49,394 bases of DNA from Planctomycetota bacterium (lineage in GTDB: Bacteria; Planctomycetota; Phycisphaerae; Sedimentisphaerales; Anaerohalosphaeraceae): assembly GCA_016873215.1 (NCBI GenBank), contig VGXU01000014.1, positions 1 through 49,394 of the forward strand. Reading direction: 5' to 3'. Position numbers and translations under genes: made by a program. Every line of letters begins with the position of its first letter. Within the stretch, counting starts at the first letter, position 1. Positions 16,449 to 26,163 of this stretch are shown here, one piece after another. Below the pieces are notes generated by a model. It saw only the letters and a program-made list of their open reading frames with translations. It had not been told where the DNA came from and did not search any database.

Positions 16449-17477
16449 ATGCGGGAATCCCAAAATCTGTATGAGCCGGCGGGAGATTTCCCGCGGAAGG
16501 GAATCGCTTCCAAACACCTCAAGACTTTGCGGTGGATTCTGACGGCGGTCTGTGTGGTATGGGTGGTGTGGTATTTTTATCACTATCGCCAGTCTTTAGG
16601 TCTATTTACGTCATTGTCGGTGCCGGTAATGGCTATTTTGCTGATTCTGGCCGCGATACATATGTGTCTGTATGCGCTGCAATTCTATCTGGTATTGCGG
16701 ACATGTACCCCTCGGCCATTTTCTTTCTTTGTTTTTTTTAAGACCATTATTCTGGGTCGGATTTTCAGCAACGTTGCCCCGCAGGGCGGCAATGTATATC
16801 GAGCGGTCTATTTTAAGTATAAATTTGGCATTTCTTACACCCATTATCTGGGCGGTTTTTTTTGTTTCCTCTGGATTGACGCAGCGATGAATATTTTACT
16901 TGCGGCGGCGGTTTTCGGATGGTTTGAGCCGGAGTTCCGCATTGGAGCAGTGTCGATATGGTGGATTTTGCTGGCTATGACGGCGATGTGGTTTATGCCT
17001 CTTTTGTTTGAGGCGCTGTTTCGCCGGCAATCTTTTCATGAGGGGATTCTGCTCTGGCTGCACAGCAGAATTTCTGAAATGCTGAGGGTTGCGGTACAAA
17101 GCCTGTCGCATATCCGGATGCTTGGCATGGTGACTGCCGCCAATACAGTGAATTTTGTTAATGCGATGGCATTTTTTTATTTGTGCCTGTCCGGCTTTGG
17201 AAACGATGTCGGCGTACCCGTGCTGATGATGTTTTTTGTCCTGATGAAAATTACCAGCTATCTGATTATCACGCCGGGCAATTTCGGCCTGCGGGAAATC
17301 GCCTATGCTTTTCTGGGCCGTCAGATGGGGATGGATGCCGGGCAGGCTATGGTTGTATCCCTTCTTCATCGTCTGGCGGTATTGATTATTGTCGTTCTGC
17401 TGGCGGCCTGTTTTGGCGGGTATGACTTGCTGTACAGGGAAAAGCAAACCAAAGATTCAAACGGCCGTCGATCCTGA
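16449..17477 (+). CDS. Flippase-like (LPG synthase TM-type) protein
   Basis: 342 residues with about eight membrane helices. It matches the lysylphosphatidylglycerol synthase transmembrane family (UPF0104, AglD-like): the early APQGGNVYRAVYFKYKFG, with a following membrane stretch, and the late signature ITPGNFGLREIAYAFLG. These proteins are thought to move or modify lipid-linked sugars. Its location ahead of the glycosyltransferase cluster supports a role in glycolipid handling. A TATAAT (16442-16447) is almost touching the ATG; if used, translation would have to start downstream, so it may be chance. Confidence 0.8.
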   Translation: MRESQNLYEPAGDFPRKGIASKHLKTLRWILTAVCVVWVVWYFYHYRQSLGLFTSLSVPVMAILLILAAIHMCLYALQFYLVLRTCTPRPFSFFVFFKTIILGRIFSNVAPQGGNVYRAVYFKYKFGISYTHYLGGFFCFLWIDAAMNILLAAAVFGWFEPEFRIGAVSIWWILLAMTAMWFMPLLFEALFRRQSFHEGILLWLHSRISEMLRVAVQSLSHIRMLGMVTAANTVNFVNAMAFFYLCLSGFGNDVGVPVLMMFFVLMKITSYLIITPGNFGLREIAYAFLGRQMGMDAGQAMVVSLLHRLAVLIIVVLLAACFGGYDLLYREKQTKDSNGRRS

Positions 17478-17639
17478 AAGGTGGCGGTTGATTTTTGCCG
17501 TGTCGGGTTTTTCAATGACTTTGCGTTCGATGATGATGGCGGTTTGTTTCGGCGGACGGGATTTGCTGCCCGGCGGCTTCAAGCTTCTGGGGCAAAACAA
17601 GCGGGCGGACAATCCCAGGGGAAAGGACCGTGGAGTGTT

Positions 17640-19319
17640 GTGAAAAAAAAGATACTGCCAAAATCCAAAGAGATGACAGCGCATCACATCCATAAAAAAG
17701 ATTTATGGCTGATAATTGTGGTTATCATTATCAGTATATTCCTCAATGGGCTGGGATTCGGCTGGGGGAAAGACGGCTATGTCCCGTGGTCGCCGGATTC
17801 CATCGAAGGGGTGACCACCGTTCGGGAGCTGCCGAATCTGTTTGGTACATGGACCAACAAATATCCGCGGCTGCAATTTCTGATTGATGGGTTGTGTTAT
17901 AAACCAGTTGTCCGGTCCTGGGAGAGAGAGCCGGTTGCGGTGCAGCGCGGCGGAAGGGTGGAACAATCCGTACTGACTCAGGAACAGCTTGAGGTGCTGG
18001 CGACGATTTCGAGAATTAATATTCTGATTATGTCTGCGGGTATCCTTATTTTTGTATATTTAATCGCCCGGTTTTATTACGCCGATTCGATCGCGGCGTT
18101 TTTTGCTTCTCTGTCTATTGCAGTGACTTTAAATTTTGTCTATTACAGTCATACGACCTGTGTTGATATTCCATCGATGTTCTGGATTACGCTGGGAGTT
18201 TATTTCCTGCTAAAAAGCGTTTATTCGGGCAGCCTGTTTTATCCTGTCATGATGGGAATAGCACTTGCTTGTGCCTGCTGCACCAAGGATCCAATGCTGT
18301 TTTATGCCGCCGCGTTTGCCCTGGCCTACATTGTTTTACGTTTTTATCATTTTCGTCAACAGGGGCTGGGGTTCAAGGCGTGTCTTCTTTCGCTTTTGAA
18401 TCGAAATACTTGGTTAGCGATGGGTGCGTTTTTATTTGTTTTTGCACTGCTTCAGGGCATTTTATTTTCGCCGAAGGCCTACTGGGAGCGGATGGGTGTC
18501 TGGGTTGGGGGCCGTGGAGTTAAGGACTTCAATCAGGGTTTTGGCGGGCAATGGATATTGCTGACCGGAACGCTGGGGTCGTTTTACTGGTCTATCGGCT
18601 GGCCGCTGCTGATGTTATGGTTATTTTCCATGGTATTGACATTTAAAAAGCACCGGCTGCTTAACACGGTTATCGTAATATTGCCGCTGGTTATCTTTTA
18701 TGTTCTGGTTTCAATGCGGATTCATATGAGTTATATCCGGTATTATTTACCGGTGATGGGGGTATTCTTTCTTCCAGTTGGGGCATATATCGCACAACTG
18801 TTTTCCGTGAAAGTCACGTGGGTACGTCGTCCGGCGTTAGCATTGATTGCCTTATGTTATGTCTTGAGCCTGATGAATTGTTTAGCGATGGATATGGAGC
18901 TGATCAATGATTCAAGAAATCAGGCTGCTGAATGGTTTAAAACAAATGTAAAACAGAATACGCCGGTTCTGTCTCTGATTCGGTATCCTTTTGGACTGAA
19001 GTTGTCGAAATTCGGGTATCCAACAATCGATAACTGGAAAGTTCCGCCATTGCAGGTTCTGCTGGATAATCAAAAAAATCTGCCGGAGTATATTGTTATC
19101 AGCAATAACTGGCTGACGATTTCCACCCCGGATGCAGCAGCATTTAAAGAATCGCTGCTGGAGGGCAGGGCGGGATTTACAAAGACTGCGGAATTTGGAA
19201 GTAAAGGATACATGTATCCCCGGCGAAACTGGCTGTCGATTGCGGTCTGGCCGATGCCGTCACGTTTTGAGGAAATCAGTCCGGAAATTATTGTGATGAA
19301 GAAAAAGCCGGCGAAGTGA
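17640..19319 (+). CDS. GT-C (GT39-like) membrane glycosyltransferase
   Basis: 559 residues from the GTG at 17640 (GGAG four bases ahead). One N-terminal helix, then a periplasmic loop with the acidic motif PWSPDSIEG and TWTNKYPRLQF, then about ten helices with a second loop, and a C-terminal soluble domain of about 110 residues. This is the ArnT/PMT-like GT-C layout, using a polyprenyl-phosphate sugar donor outside the membrane. The frame runs 53 codons further upstream, but that part lacks a membrane character and a ribosome site. Acceptor and sugar are unknown. Confidence 0.7.
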   Translation: MKKKILPKSKEMTAHHIHKKDLWLIIVVIIISIFLNGLGFGWGKDGYVPWSPDSIEGVTTVRELPNLFGTWTNKYPRLQFLIDGLCYKPVVRSWEREPVAVQRGGRVEQSVLTQEQLEVLATISRINILIMSAGILIFVYLIARFYYADSIAAFFASLSIAVTLNFVYYSHTTCVDIPSMFWITLGVYFLLKSVYSGSLFYPVMMGIALACACCTKDPMLFYAAAFALAYIVLRFYHFRQQGLGFKACLLSLLNRNTWLAMGAFLFVFALLQGILFSPKAYWERMGVWVGGRGVKDFNQGFGGQWILLTGTLGSFYWSIGWPLLMLWLFSMVLTFKKHRLLNTVIVILPLVIFYVLVSMRIHMSYIRYYLPVMGVFFLPVGAYIAQLFSVKVTWVRRPALALIALCYVLSLMNCLAMDMELINDSRNQAAEWFKTNVKQNTPVLSLIRYPFGLKLSKFGYPTIDNWKVPPLQVLLDNQKNLPEYIVISNNWLTISTPDAAAFKESLLEGRAGFTKTAEFGSKGYMYPRRNWLSIAVWPMPSRFEEISPEIIVMKKKPAK

Positions 19320-19365
19320 TTTTTTAGATAGTAAAAAATCACGACGTAATAATCCGTCCTGTTTG

Positions 19366-20139
19366 CTATTTTTTCTCCAGGATAATGGTCTGGAACATTC
19401 CCAGAAATCCGCTTAAGGGGCTCAGGCAAAATTCCAAACCCTTGAATATGGGATAGGAACATGTTGGAGCCAGTTGCCGCAGGGTCAGTCCGCCGCTGAA
19501 GAGGTATCGAAACGGAGTGTGATGGCGGATATTCATTATTTGCAGCGATGGAAACTCAGACTCAAATTGCCGGCGGTCACGGCAAAAAACAATCCATGGC
19601 AGGGCGCCATTGGCTGTGGAAAGCGGCCCCTGCGACTGAAATTCCCAGCGGGCAGCGGGGTCAAAACCCTCGTGGTGAAAATGGGTATAAATAAACCGTC
19701 CCCAGCAGGTGTTGGCCGGTTCAATCATAGCCACTCTGCCGCCGGGCTTGAGGCATCGCGCCGCTTCCCGAAAAAATGCGCGGACATTCGGGATATGATG
19801 CAGGACATCGATCATCACAATCGCATCCAGCGATTGATCGTCAAAAGGCATGGCCGTCGCTGAGAAAATCTTGTCCACCGAAGGTAATTGCAGGACATCG
19901 GAAGTGATGATTGTCGGATACAATTCTTTTAAGAAACCGCCGCCGCTGCCTAACTCAAGGATGAATTTATCCCGGCTAAAACTTGCCGCGTCCATCATCT
20001 CCTGATAAAAGTCTTCATAGACTCGCCTTAAGAATTTCTTTTTGGTGATAATCTGCCGGTGAAGCTGTGATAATGCGGCATCATCGAGTGACGCGGCATT
20101 GTCAACCTCAGGCAATTTCAATTTATCCAGCAAACCCAT
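19366..20139 (-). CDS. SAM-dependent methyltransferase
   Basis: 257 residues, class I Rossmann fold: the SAM motif LELGSGGGFLKE, acidic strand-2 end TSDVLQLP, AMPFDDQSLDAIVMIDVLHHIPN, and LKPGGRVAMIEPAN. The last 110 residues hold an aromatic-rich segment (FIYTHFHHEGFDP) that may bind the acceptor. Starts three bases after the YfhO-like gene ends, so it is part of that operon. Substrate unknown; a sugar or lipid of the neighbouring glycan pathway is plausible. Confidence 0.83.
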   Translation of the reverse strand: MGLLDKLKLPEVDNAASLDDAALSQLHRQIITKKKFLRRVYEDFYQEMMDAASFSRDKFILELGSGGGFLKELYPTIITSDVLQLPSVDKIFSATAMPFDDQSLDAIVMIDVLHHIPNVRAFFREAARCLKPGGRVAMIEPANTCWGRFIYTHFHHEGFDPAARWEFQSQGPLSTANGALPWIVFCRDRRQFESEFPSLQIMNIRHHTPFRYLFSGGLTLRQLAPTCSYPIFKGLEFCLSPLSGFLGMFQTIILEKK

Positions 20140-20142
20140 AAT

Positions 20143-22365
20143 TCATTTTGTTCCGAAAAGAATGGCCTTCAGGGTCGGTTCATATCGGAATATAACCCGA
20201 TGTTTTCCCTGTGTTAAAGGGATGGATTTAAATGTGCCGAACAACAACTCTATCTGAGTTTCCTTGTTGTCCACATAAGCTTTCCAGTGAGGGTCCCAGT
20301 TGTCGATGAAACTCAGGTAGCCATTAATCGGCATATCCAGTTCCCAGACCAATTCATCGCCGTTGTATGAAACCAGTTGTCCGGAATTCTGAAATCGCAA
20401 GCTGTCTTTTAAAAAGGAGTAAATCGAGTTGTGAACCAGAGATTCCGATAAAAAGATGCGGCGGCCATCCCTGACACCCAGTAAAATATCTCTGTTGTCT
20501 TTTTCCCGTTGTGAGATATGCAGAAATCTGACATAGCTTTCAAAATACCATGTGGGGCTTCCAAGGCCGATGGTATAAACAGGTTTAATGGAAACTGTTA
20601 CATCATCGGTAATTCGCGGTTTGTTAAAAGCTTCCAGGTGGAAAGATGCGGGATTGATTTGTATTCGCTTGCTGGGAGAGGGTGCGCGGTATGACCAGAT
20701 ATGAGCGCCGACCGGCCACATTTCGAGGGCGGCGGCAAACCAGAGTCCTGCAAATATAAGGAACCTGTAATAATTTATACGGACAGCAAGCCATTGACCC
20801 CAGATCAGGAAAAACAAGACCACGGAAAATCCAAGACCGCCCAAAACAAGAAACCAGATTCGCAGGTTGATTAATGGGCCGGAATATGCTTTCCAGTAAG
20901 GGTCATTTATCTGGTTGATATATAAATACAATTGAGTGTACAATATAATAGAATAAAATCCTGTCACGACAAGAATGAGCGATATTTTACTTTTTTTTGA
21001 AATTGAACCGGTTCCGGCCCACCGGCTTTGGATAATTTTTTCAAATGCGTCATAGGCCATTGCCAACAACCATGCTATCAGTGGGATCAAGATAATATTT
21101 AATCTTCCCCATACCCGAAGGATTGAAAATCCCGGCATATATAGCCACAGCAGTTTAAACAGATAAGAATCTTTGCCATAACTGATATAACTGATTAGCG
21201 CCATCCAGCCAATAAGCAGCAGGCAAAGATATTTCCTGGATGAAGGCCGCATGGAATAGAGCGAATTGGATGGCAAAGCAGTTTTTGGAGATAGAAAGAG
21301 CCAGACAAAAAACAGGATAACAAGAAGCAGTCCTGTAAGGCTGAAAAAATACCATCCCTCCATCTGTGAAAGCGGCGGGTAAATTAAGGCGCCAAGGGTG
21401 TCTTGTGTCGTGAACGTATAATAGGTCGAATAGTTGAAATCATTTCCGGATCGACAATGGGCCATCTCTGCCAAACGCTTTATGCATATCAGGTAGGGCA
21501 TGCCTAACAGCAGGATTGCAATTCCTGAAATTCCTAAAGCAGGCAATATGGCTTTCCATGAAATACCAGATTGGCCGAGGATTATCATTCTGGAAGATCT
21601 GAAGGACAGCATGAGAGCATAAGGAACTAATAAAAATACAGAGTAATAAACAAAATAAGGGTATCCGCCTGTTATCATGCAGACTGACGAGAAAAATAAA
21701 ATAAGGCATGGAGAAACCATTTTTTTTATGGAAAGCGTCATGTAGATGCGTGTGAGTGCATAAAGTATCCATGGGTACCAGGCCGCGGTATGAATTCCAT
21801 TAGGAAAACGCAATGATTCCGTCAACCTGAAACTTACCGTCATAATCAGAACACCGAAAACTACCGCCCGCAGGTTTATGTTCAACAGTTTCAGCCAGTA
21901 ATAAAGACCAAGTCCGAAAATTGACAACCCAAAGATTGTAAAAAGCTGGTGATCAATGCTGCTGTATCCGCCTGCCAGTTTATACCACAGGACCAGAGGT
22001 ACATTAAATGGATAAAAATATTGTGCCAGAGCGCTGGAAAAAAAAGGAAATCCGGCCGCTTCAGACGGCGACCACAGGGCGGGATAACCATTGGCCAGAT
22101 GAGCCAGAAGATAGATTTTATGTTTTAAGAAAAAGCCGTAGAAATCGTTGCCCATGTGGGTGTATTTCCCACCGAAAGGGATGAAATATTCCATCAGATA
22201 CACAAAAGGCCAGAAGAAAACAACAACAGGAAACCAACGGGAAAAGGATGTGGATTCAGGTTCTCCGGATGAATCAGGGGTGATATCCACAGGATGATTT
22301 TCATCTGTATCACGAGTATTATTTTTGTTAACGGTTGTTTTTCTTTTTATTTTCATGTTTAACAA
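20143..22365 (-). CDS. YfhO-like polytopic membrane protein
   Basis: 740 residues (737 if the ATG three codons later is used). A hydrophilic N-terminus of 50 residues is followed by about twelve helices and a C-terminal domain of 170 residues ending in NGYLSFIDNWDPHWKAYVDNKE and TQGKHRVIFRYEP, the hallmark of YfhO family proteins. In Bacillus and Listeria, YfhO takes part in glycosylation of teichoic acids from lipid-linked sugars. GGGGAG precedes a TTG at 22363-22365 (three bases) or the ATG at 22354-22356 (12 bases); neither spacing is ideal. Confidence 0.75.
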   Translation of the reverse strand: MLNMKIKRKTTVNKNNTRDTDENHPVDITPDSSGEPESTSFSRWFPVVVFFWPFVYLMEYFIPFGGKYTHMGNDFYGFFLKHKIYLLAHLANGYPALWSPSEAAGFPFFSSALAQYFYPFNVPLVLWYKLAGGYSSIDHQLFTIFGLSIFGLGLYYWLKLLNINLRAVVFGVLIMTVSFRLTESLRFPNGIHTAAWYPWILYALTRIYMTLSIKKMVSPCLILFFSSVCMITGGYPYFVYYSVFLLVPYALMLSFRSSRMIILGQSGISWKAILPALGISGIAILLLGMPYLICIKRLAEMAHCRSGNDFNYSTYYTFTTQDTLGALIYPPLSQMEGWYFFSLTGLLLVILFFVWLFLSPKTALPSNSLYSMRPSSRKYLCLLLIGWMALISYISYGKDSYLFKLLWLYMPGFSILRVWGRLNIILIPLIAWLLAMAYDAFEKIIQSRWAGTGSISKKSKISLILVVTGFYSIILYTQLYLYINQINDPYWKAYSGPLINLRIWFLVLGGLGFSVVLFFLIWGQWLAVRINYYRFLIFAGLWFAAALEMWPVGAHIWSYRAPSPSKRIQINPASFHLEAFNKPRITDDVTVSIKPVYTIGLGSPTWYFESYVRFLHISQREKDNRDILLGVRDGRRIFLSESLVHNSIYSFLKDSLRFQNSGQLVSYNGDELVWELDMPINGYLSFIDNWDPHWKAYVDNKETQIELLFGTFKSIPLTQGKHRVIFRYEPTLKAILFGTK

Positions 22366-22459
22366 AAGCTCCCCGGTAAATGATGTTGTTTGTATCTTAT
22401 ACGAGGGGTTTGTTCACTGTTTCATTCCCGTTCGCTATATTTTTAATTCTAAGCTCATT

Positions 22460-23866
22460 TTACTTAAGCCATTTGAATTTGGTAAAGGCGAACCAGCTCA
22501 TTTTCAGGAGCAGCCAGCCGTGGCGGAAGCGGTCAATATTGGTGGTGCCGTAGGTTCTGGCACGGTAGGTCACCGGCACTTCAATGACCTTGAAATTCTG
22601 TTTGACCGAGCCGAAGATCAGGTCAAAATCGCCGAAGGGGTCAAAATCGCCGAAAAAAGCCCGGTTGGCGGCCAGAATGTCATAATTTTTTCGGCTGATC
22701 ATCTTGGTCCCGCACAGGGTATCACGAAACCGCTGGTTGAGCAGCCAACTAAAGAGTAATCCGAAGAATTTATTGGCCAGCAGGTTCAAAAACCGCATCG
22801 CCTGTTTTTCCATCGGATATACCAGCCGTGAGCCGTTGATATACTCGCCTTTGCCCTGTACCATCGCGTTAAAGAATTTCGGCAGGTCTTCCGGCGGCGC
22901 GGTCAAATCCGCATCCTGGATGACTAATATATCGCCTTTGGCGGCGGCAAAACCCTTGCGGACGGCGTCACCTTTGCCTTTGCCCTGACCCTGATGAATC
23001 AGAGTAATTTTTTTTTCCGGATGCAACGCGATCTGTTTTTCAATTTCGGCAGTGGTTCCATCCGTGCTGCTGCCGTCAACAAAAATGATTTCGGTAAATG
23101 ATCCCAGGTTGGGAATTCGTTCTACTGCGTCCTTGATATTGCCCTTTTCATTGCGGCAGGGGACGATGACCGACAGGCTCATTGAATCAGGCTCTTTTGC
23201 TTTGGGATGCGGCCGGGCGATAACAAGGTTAATCAGGTTCAATCCCCGAATCCACGGTACAAGAGATAAAATCCGGTTGCACAGGCTTGACAACAGGGGG
23301 ATGTATTTGGGGAAAAGCATGAAGCTTTCGCTGCGGATAAAATCAAAATCACTCAATTCAAGCAGGTTGGCGATATCTTCCGGGGGCAGCCAATTCTGGT
23401 AGCTGTTGGGCCGTCGCAATCCGCAGGCCGAGCCAAGCCGTAAAATGCTTTCCCATAGATAGCTATAATAGGTAATAATAATCCGAGTGCCGTCGTTTGT
23501 CAGGGGATGGAGATGTTCAAGGACCTGCTGGATATCCGGCCAGTCACCGATGGAATTGCAGATAAGAATATAGTCAAAAGTTTCATTGAGTTGTATTTCG
23601 TGTGGTTTCTGAGCGAAAAAATGAAGGTCGGGAAATCGTTTTTTGGCTTCTTCAATCGTCTCTGGATTGCTGTCGATCCCAATGCCGTAAGATGGCCGGA
23701 CCGCCGAAAGCAGGTCGCCGCAGTCGCATCCGACATGTAAAACACGACTGCCTGGGCGAACATTATATTGATAAATTTTGTCCAACCAGCCGTAGTAATA
23801 CCGGTTTTTTTCTCTCCAGCAGATTGAGAAAGAGCCGGCTTTTATTTTATCTGCGGCTGTTGTCAT
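22460..23866 (-). CDS. Methyltransferase-GT2 glycosyltransferase fusion
   Basis: 468 residues in two domains. Residues 1-215 form a class I methyltransferase (VLHVGCDCGDLLSAV near 42, IGIDSNPETIEEA, YILICNSIGDW). Residues 226-468 form a GT2 enzyme (LSVIVPCRNEKGNIKDAV, FVDGSSTDGT, IQDADLTAPPEDL with the DxD, then EYINGSRLVYPM and CGTKMISR), of the DPM1/dolichol-phosphate mannosyltransferase type. The fusion may glycosylate and methylate the same lipid intermediate. Its ATG overlaps the stop of the mtnA relic (ATGA), which shows how closely the junction was joined. Confidence 0.85.
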   Translation of the reverse strand: MTTAADKIKAGSFSICWREKNRYYYGWLDKIYQYNVRPGSRVLHVGCDCGDLLSAVRPSYGIGIDSNPETIEEAKKRFPDLHFFAQKPHEIQLNETFDYILICNSIGDWPDIQQVLEHLHPLTNDGTRIIITYYSYLWESILRLGSACGLRRPNSYQNWLPPEDIANLLELSDFDFIRSESFMLFPKYIPLLSSLCNRILSLVPWIRGLNLINLVIARPHPKAKEPDSMSLSVIVPCRNEKGNIKDAVERIPNLGSFTEIIFVDGSSTDGTTAEIEKQIALHPEKKITLIHQGQGKGKGDAVRKGFAAAKGDILVIQDADLTAPPEDLPKFFNAMVQGKGEYINGSRLVYPMEKQAMRFLNLLANKFFGLLFSWLLNQRFRDTLCGTKMISRKNYDILAANRAFFGDFDPFGDFDLIFGSVKQNFKVIEVPVTYRARTYGTTNIDRFRHGWLLLKMSWFAFTKFKWLK

Positions 23867-24060
23867 AGTTGCGGTTTTTGACTTTCTGTCAGAGATTGCC
23901 GATTTTTTTTCGCGCTGGGGTGTTCCATAACTCCCCGGTTCGTTATAAGCGCGGCGATATTCGCTGCATCCTTTACGTCAAAGACAGGATTATAAATCTT
24001 TATCTTGTCAGGGGCAATCGAAATTCAGGCAAATTGAATAACCTCCTGTACCGGGTGGCT
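23863..24060 (-). pseudogene. C-terminal relic of a second mtnA
   Basis: Translated on the minus strand, this stretch gives EVIQFA, a stop (TGA, 24025-24027), then ISIAPDKIKIYNPVFDV and DAANIAALITNRGV. It aligns without gaps to the end of the intact MtnA at 29627 (EVRGFAGQTTSPENIAVYNP... ITAIITERGI). The stop stands where MtnA has Gly, so GGA to TGA is the likely change. The frame ends in a TGA that overlaps the start of the next gene. Only about 50 residues remain and the catalytic parts are gone. Confidence 0.8.
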
Positions 24061-24082
24061 TAAACTGCGGCCAGGAACTTGT

Positions 24083-25021
24083 TTAGAATCGCATCATATT
24101 GCGGGTAAGAACACTGTGAAGCTCACGAAACCGCTGGTTAATCGCATGCAGCAGCAGTCCCAGAAAAACAAACAACCAGGACAAAAGGATAAGGCTTGCC
24201 GCAAGAATTGCGGAAGGGACGTGTTCGACATAATGATTGGGATTGACCAGGTAATCCCGAATAGGCAAAATGCCGACCATAAGTCCGGCCAGCAGAAAGA
24301 ACAGGCCGATATTTCCAAAAAATGCCAGCGGTCTTAGAGACCGGAAGAGACTGAACAGCTTCCACAGGATTTTAGAGCCGTCTTTGAAGGTATGAAGTTT
24401 GCTTTCACTTCCCTGCGGGCGATGGCGATAAGGAATCTCGACCTCGGTGATTTTTCGCTGATAATAAAGGGTTTGAATGGTCAGTTCCGTCTCAATCTCG
24501 AATCCTGAGGATACGACCGGAATAATATTAATGATTTGCCGATTGAAGGCTCGATATCCGCTCATAATATCTTTCAGGCGGGAGCCCATAATTTTATTGA
24601 TGAAGAAGCAGACCAGTTTATTCCCAAAGACATGCAGGTTCCGAAAAGAAGCGTCCGTGTAATCCGCAAGACGCGAACCGACGACCATATCGGCCTGCTG
24701 GTTCAGGAGGGGTTGTATTAATTGATGTACGGCCTGGGCCGGGTACGTATCGTCGCCATCCACCATCACGTAAATGTCGGATTCGACGGAGTTAAACATC
24801 GTTTCCACAACAAACCCTTTTCCCTGACGCGGTTCCGGGACCAGGATGGCGCCCTGCTCTATGGCGATTTGCCTGGTGCGGTCGGAGGAATTGTTGTCGA
24901 AAACGACGATACGGGCGTCCGGCAACTGCTGTTTAAAGTCCAAAATCACCTTGCGGATGGTATTTTCCTCATTGCAGCATGGAATGAGCACGGCGATTTT
25001 TATTTCTTTACCTGTTTCCAT
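24083..25021 (-). CDS. GT2 glycosyltransferase, DPM1/GtrB-like
   Basis: 312 residues. Residues 8-230 are the GT2 domain: IAVLIPCCNEENTIRKVI, FDNNSSDRT, VDGDDTYPAQA (metal-binding DxD), VGSRLADYTD and a MSGYRAFNR acceptor motif. Two C-terminal helices (about 236-256, 271-293) anchor it, as in GtrB and Dpm1-like enzymes that charge polyprenyl phosphate with a sugar for outside transfer. That product would feed the GT-C enzymes next door. Followed by the mtnA relic. Confidence 0.88.
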   Translation of the reverse strand: METGKEIKIAVLIPCCNEENTIRKVILDFKQQLPDARIVVFDNNSSDRTRQIAIEQGAILVPEPRQGKGFVVETMFNSVESDIYVMVDGDDTYPAQAVHQLIQPLLNQQADMVVGSRLADYTDASFRNLHVFGNKLVCFFINKIMGSRLKDIMSGYRAFNRQIINIIPVVSSGFEIETELTIQTLYYQRKITEVEIPYRHRPQGSESKLHTFKDGSKILWKLFSLFRSLRPLAFFGNIGLFFLLAGLMVGILPIRDYLVNPNHYVEHVPSAILAASLILLSWLFVFLGLLLHAINQRFRELHSVLTRNMMRF

Positions 25022-25151
25022 ATCGCTCCAGACGAATAAAGGTGCATTTGCACGGTCAGGAACCCAAAGAGTCTATAATCAACATATCTATATCTGAGTA
25101 AAAGTCTTCGGCTCGCCGGAGACAAATTATTACAAGATTGATACGATAAAG

Positions 25152-25883
25152 TCAAGAATTATGCCTTGCGGCAATTGGCGTCGCTTTTTTATCCTCAACA
25201 TAAAGATAATCTCTTCCGATTCTTTTGATACCCCATTTTGACGGCAGCGGGAGCATGTGTTTCAGAAACGAATGCTCGTACGGGAAATAATGAAAATGAG
25301 GGTTCAGGGACCAGATGGATTCTCTCTCGCGCGGCACAACAATGATTAATTTATCGGAATACAGCCTTCGAAGCTCTTGTATTGCGGCTCTGATATCCAA
25401 TATGTGCTCAAGGATATGAGTGCAGACAACCGTATCAAACTCGCCATCTTTAAATGGGAGAGTTAGAATATCCCCTTTCAGGAATTGTAAATGATGGAGT
25501 GATTTCCACTCCTCATGTTCCGTGAAATCCAGCCCAACCAGCCTGTCGATAGGAGTATGTAAAGATATCTGGTTTAATAAGTATCCCGTGCCGCATCCGA
25601 CATCACACAGTGATTGTCCGCTGACATTGGAAATAATTTGTTCGACACATTTTCTTGAATTGTCCATTTCTTCCTGGATTCTTGGAAAATCCCGATAAAA
25701 AGATTTAATTTTTTCAGGCGTTAAATTCGGGATGTCAATTCTCAATTGCCGGCACTTTTTCAGGTTCATTCCGGACAGAATTGATAAAAGTGTGTTAAAC
25801 AAGGGAATATCGCGAATAAGGGGAGGCGTGCAATCCTCAAGTATGAAACGAATTATATTTGTGAATTCCCGTTTCAATTCCAT
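25152..25883 (-). CDS. SAM-dependent methyltransferase
   Basis: 243 residues. An N-terminal helical segment of 75 residues precedes a class I domain: LCDVGCGTGYLLNQI, VGLDFTEH, GDILTLPFKDGEFDTVVCTHILEHI, LIIVVPRE. The late HFHYFPYEHSFLKHML resembles methyltransferase-11 members that act on glycan or quinone-like substrates. It is first in the leftward set, 130 bases ahead of the GT2 gene. Real substrate unknown. The 280 bases between it and the divergent gene at 26164 hold no feature that I can support. Confidence 0.82.
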   Translation of the reverse strand: MELKREFTNIIRFILEDCTPPLIRDIPLFNTLLSILSGMNLKKCRQLRIDIPNLTPEKIKSFYRDFPRIQEEMDNSRKCVEQIISNVSGQSLCDVGCGTGYLLNQISLHTPIDRLVGLDFTEHEEWKSLHHLQFLKGDILTLPFKDGEFDTVVCTHILEHILDIRAAIQELRRLYSDKLIIVVPRERESIWSLNPHFHYFPYEHSFLKHMLPLPSKWGIKRIGRDYLYVEDKKATPIAARHNS

Positions 25884-26163
25884 CCGCCTTTATTATTTCG
25901 CCTGAATAGTATCGCCATAGAATGTTCAGCAAAGAATTCCACTTTGCACTATATTGAACCTTTTGTGCAGATAATACTATCGAAGAACCCGGGAAATGTC
26001 AAGATTCTGGGCCTCCCCCCAGTTGATATGCTGCAAGAGCTGTCGAAATGAATGTTTTTGCTTTTACTGTCAGGCGGCAATATAATGTTTTCCCATGTGT
26101 AATCCAGTACGTATGCGACTTTTATAAGTATTTGATGACTAAAATATTAAGTTTTTTGAGCCG

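Noticed and set aside
17481-17639. Upstream start of the GT-C gene at 17481
   Set aside because: The added 53 residues lack membrane or conserved character and there is no ribosome site; GGAG before the GTG at 17640 is better.
23869-24063. 64-codon plus-strand frame
   Set aside because: It is the complement of the mtnA relic and has no features of its own.
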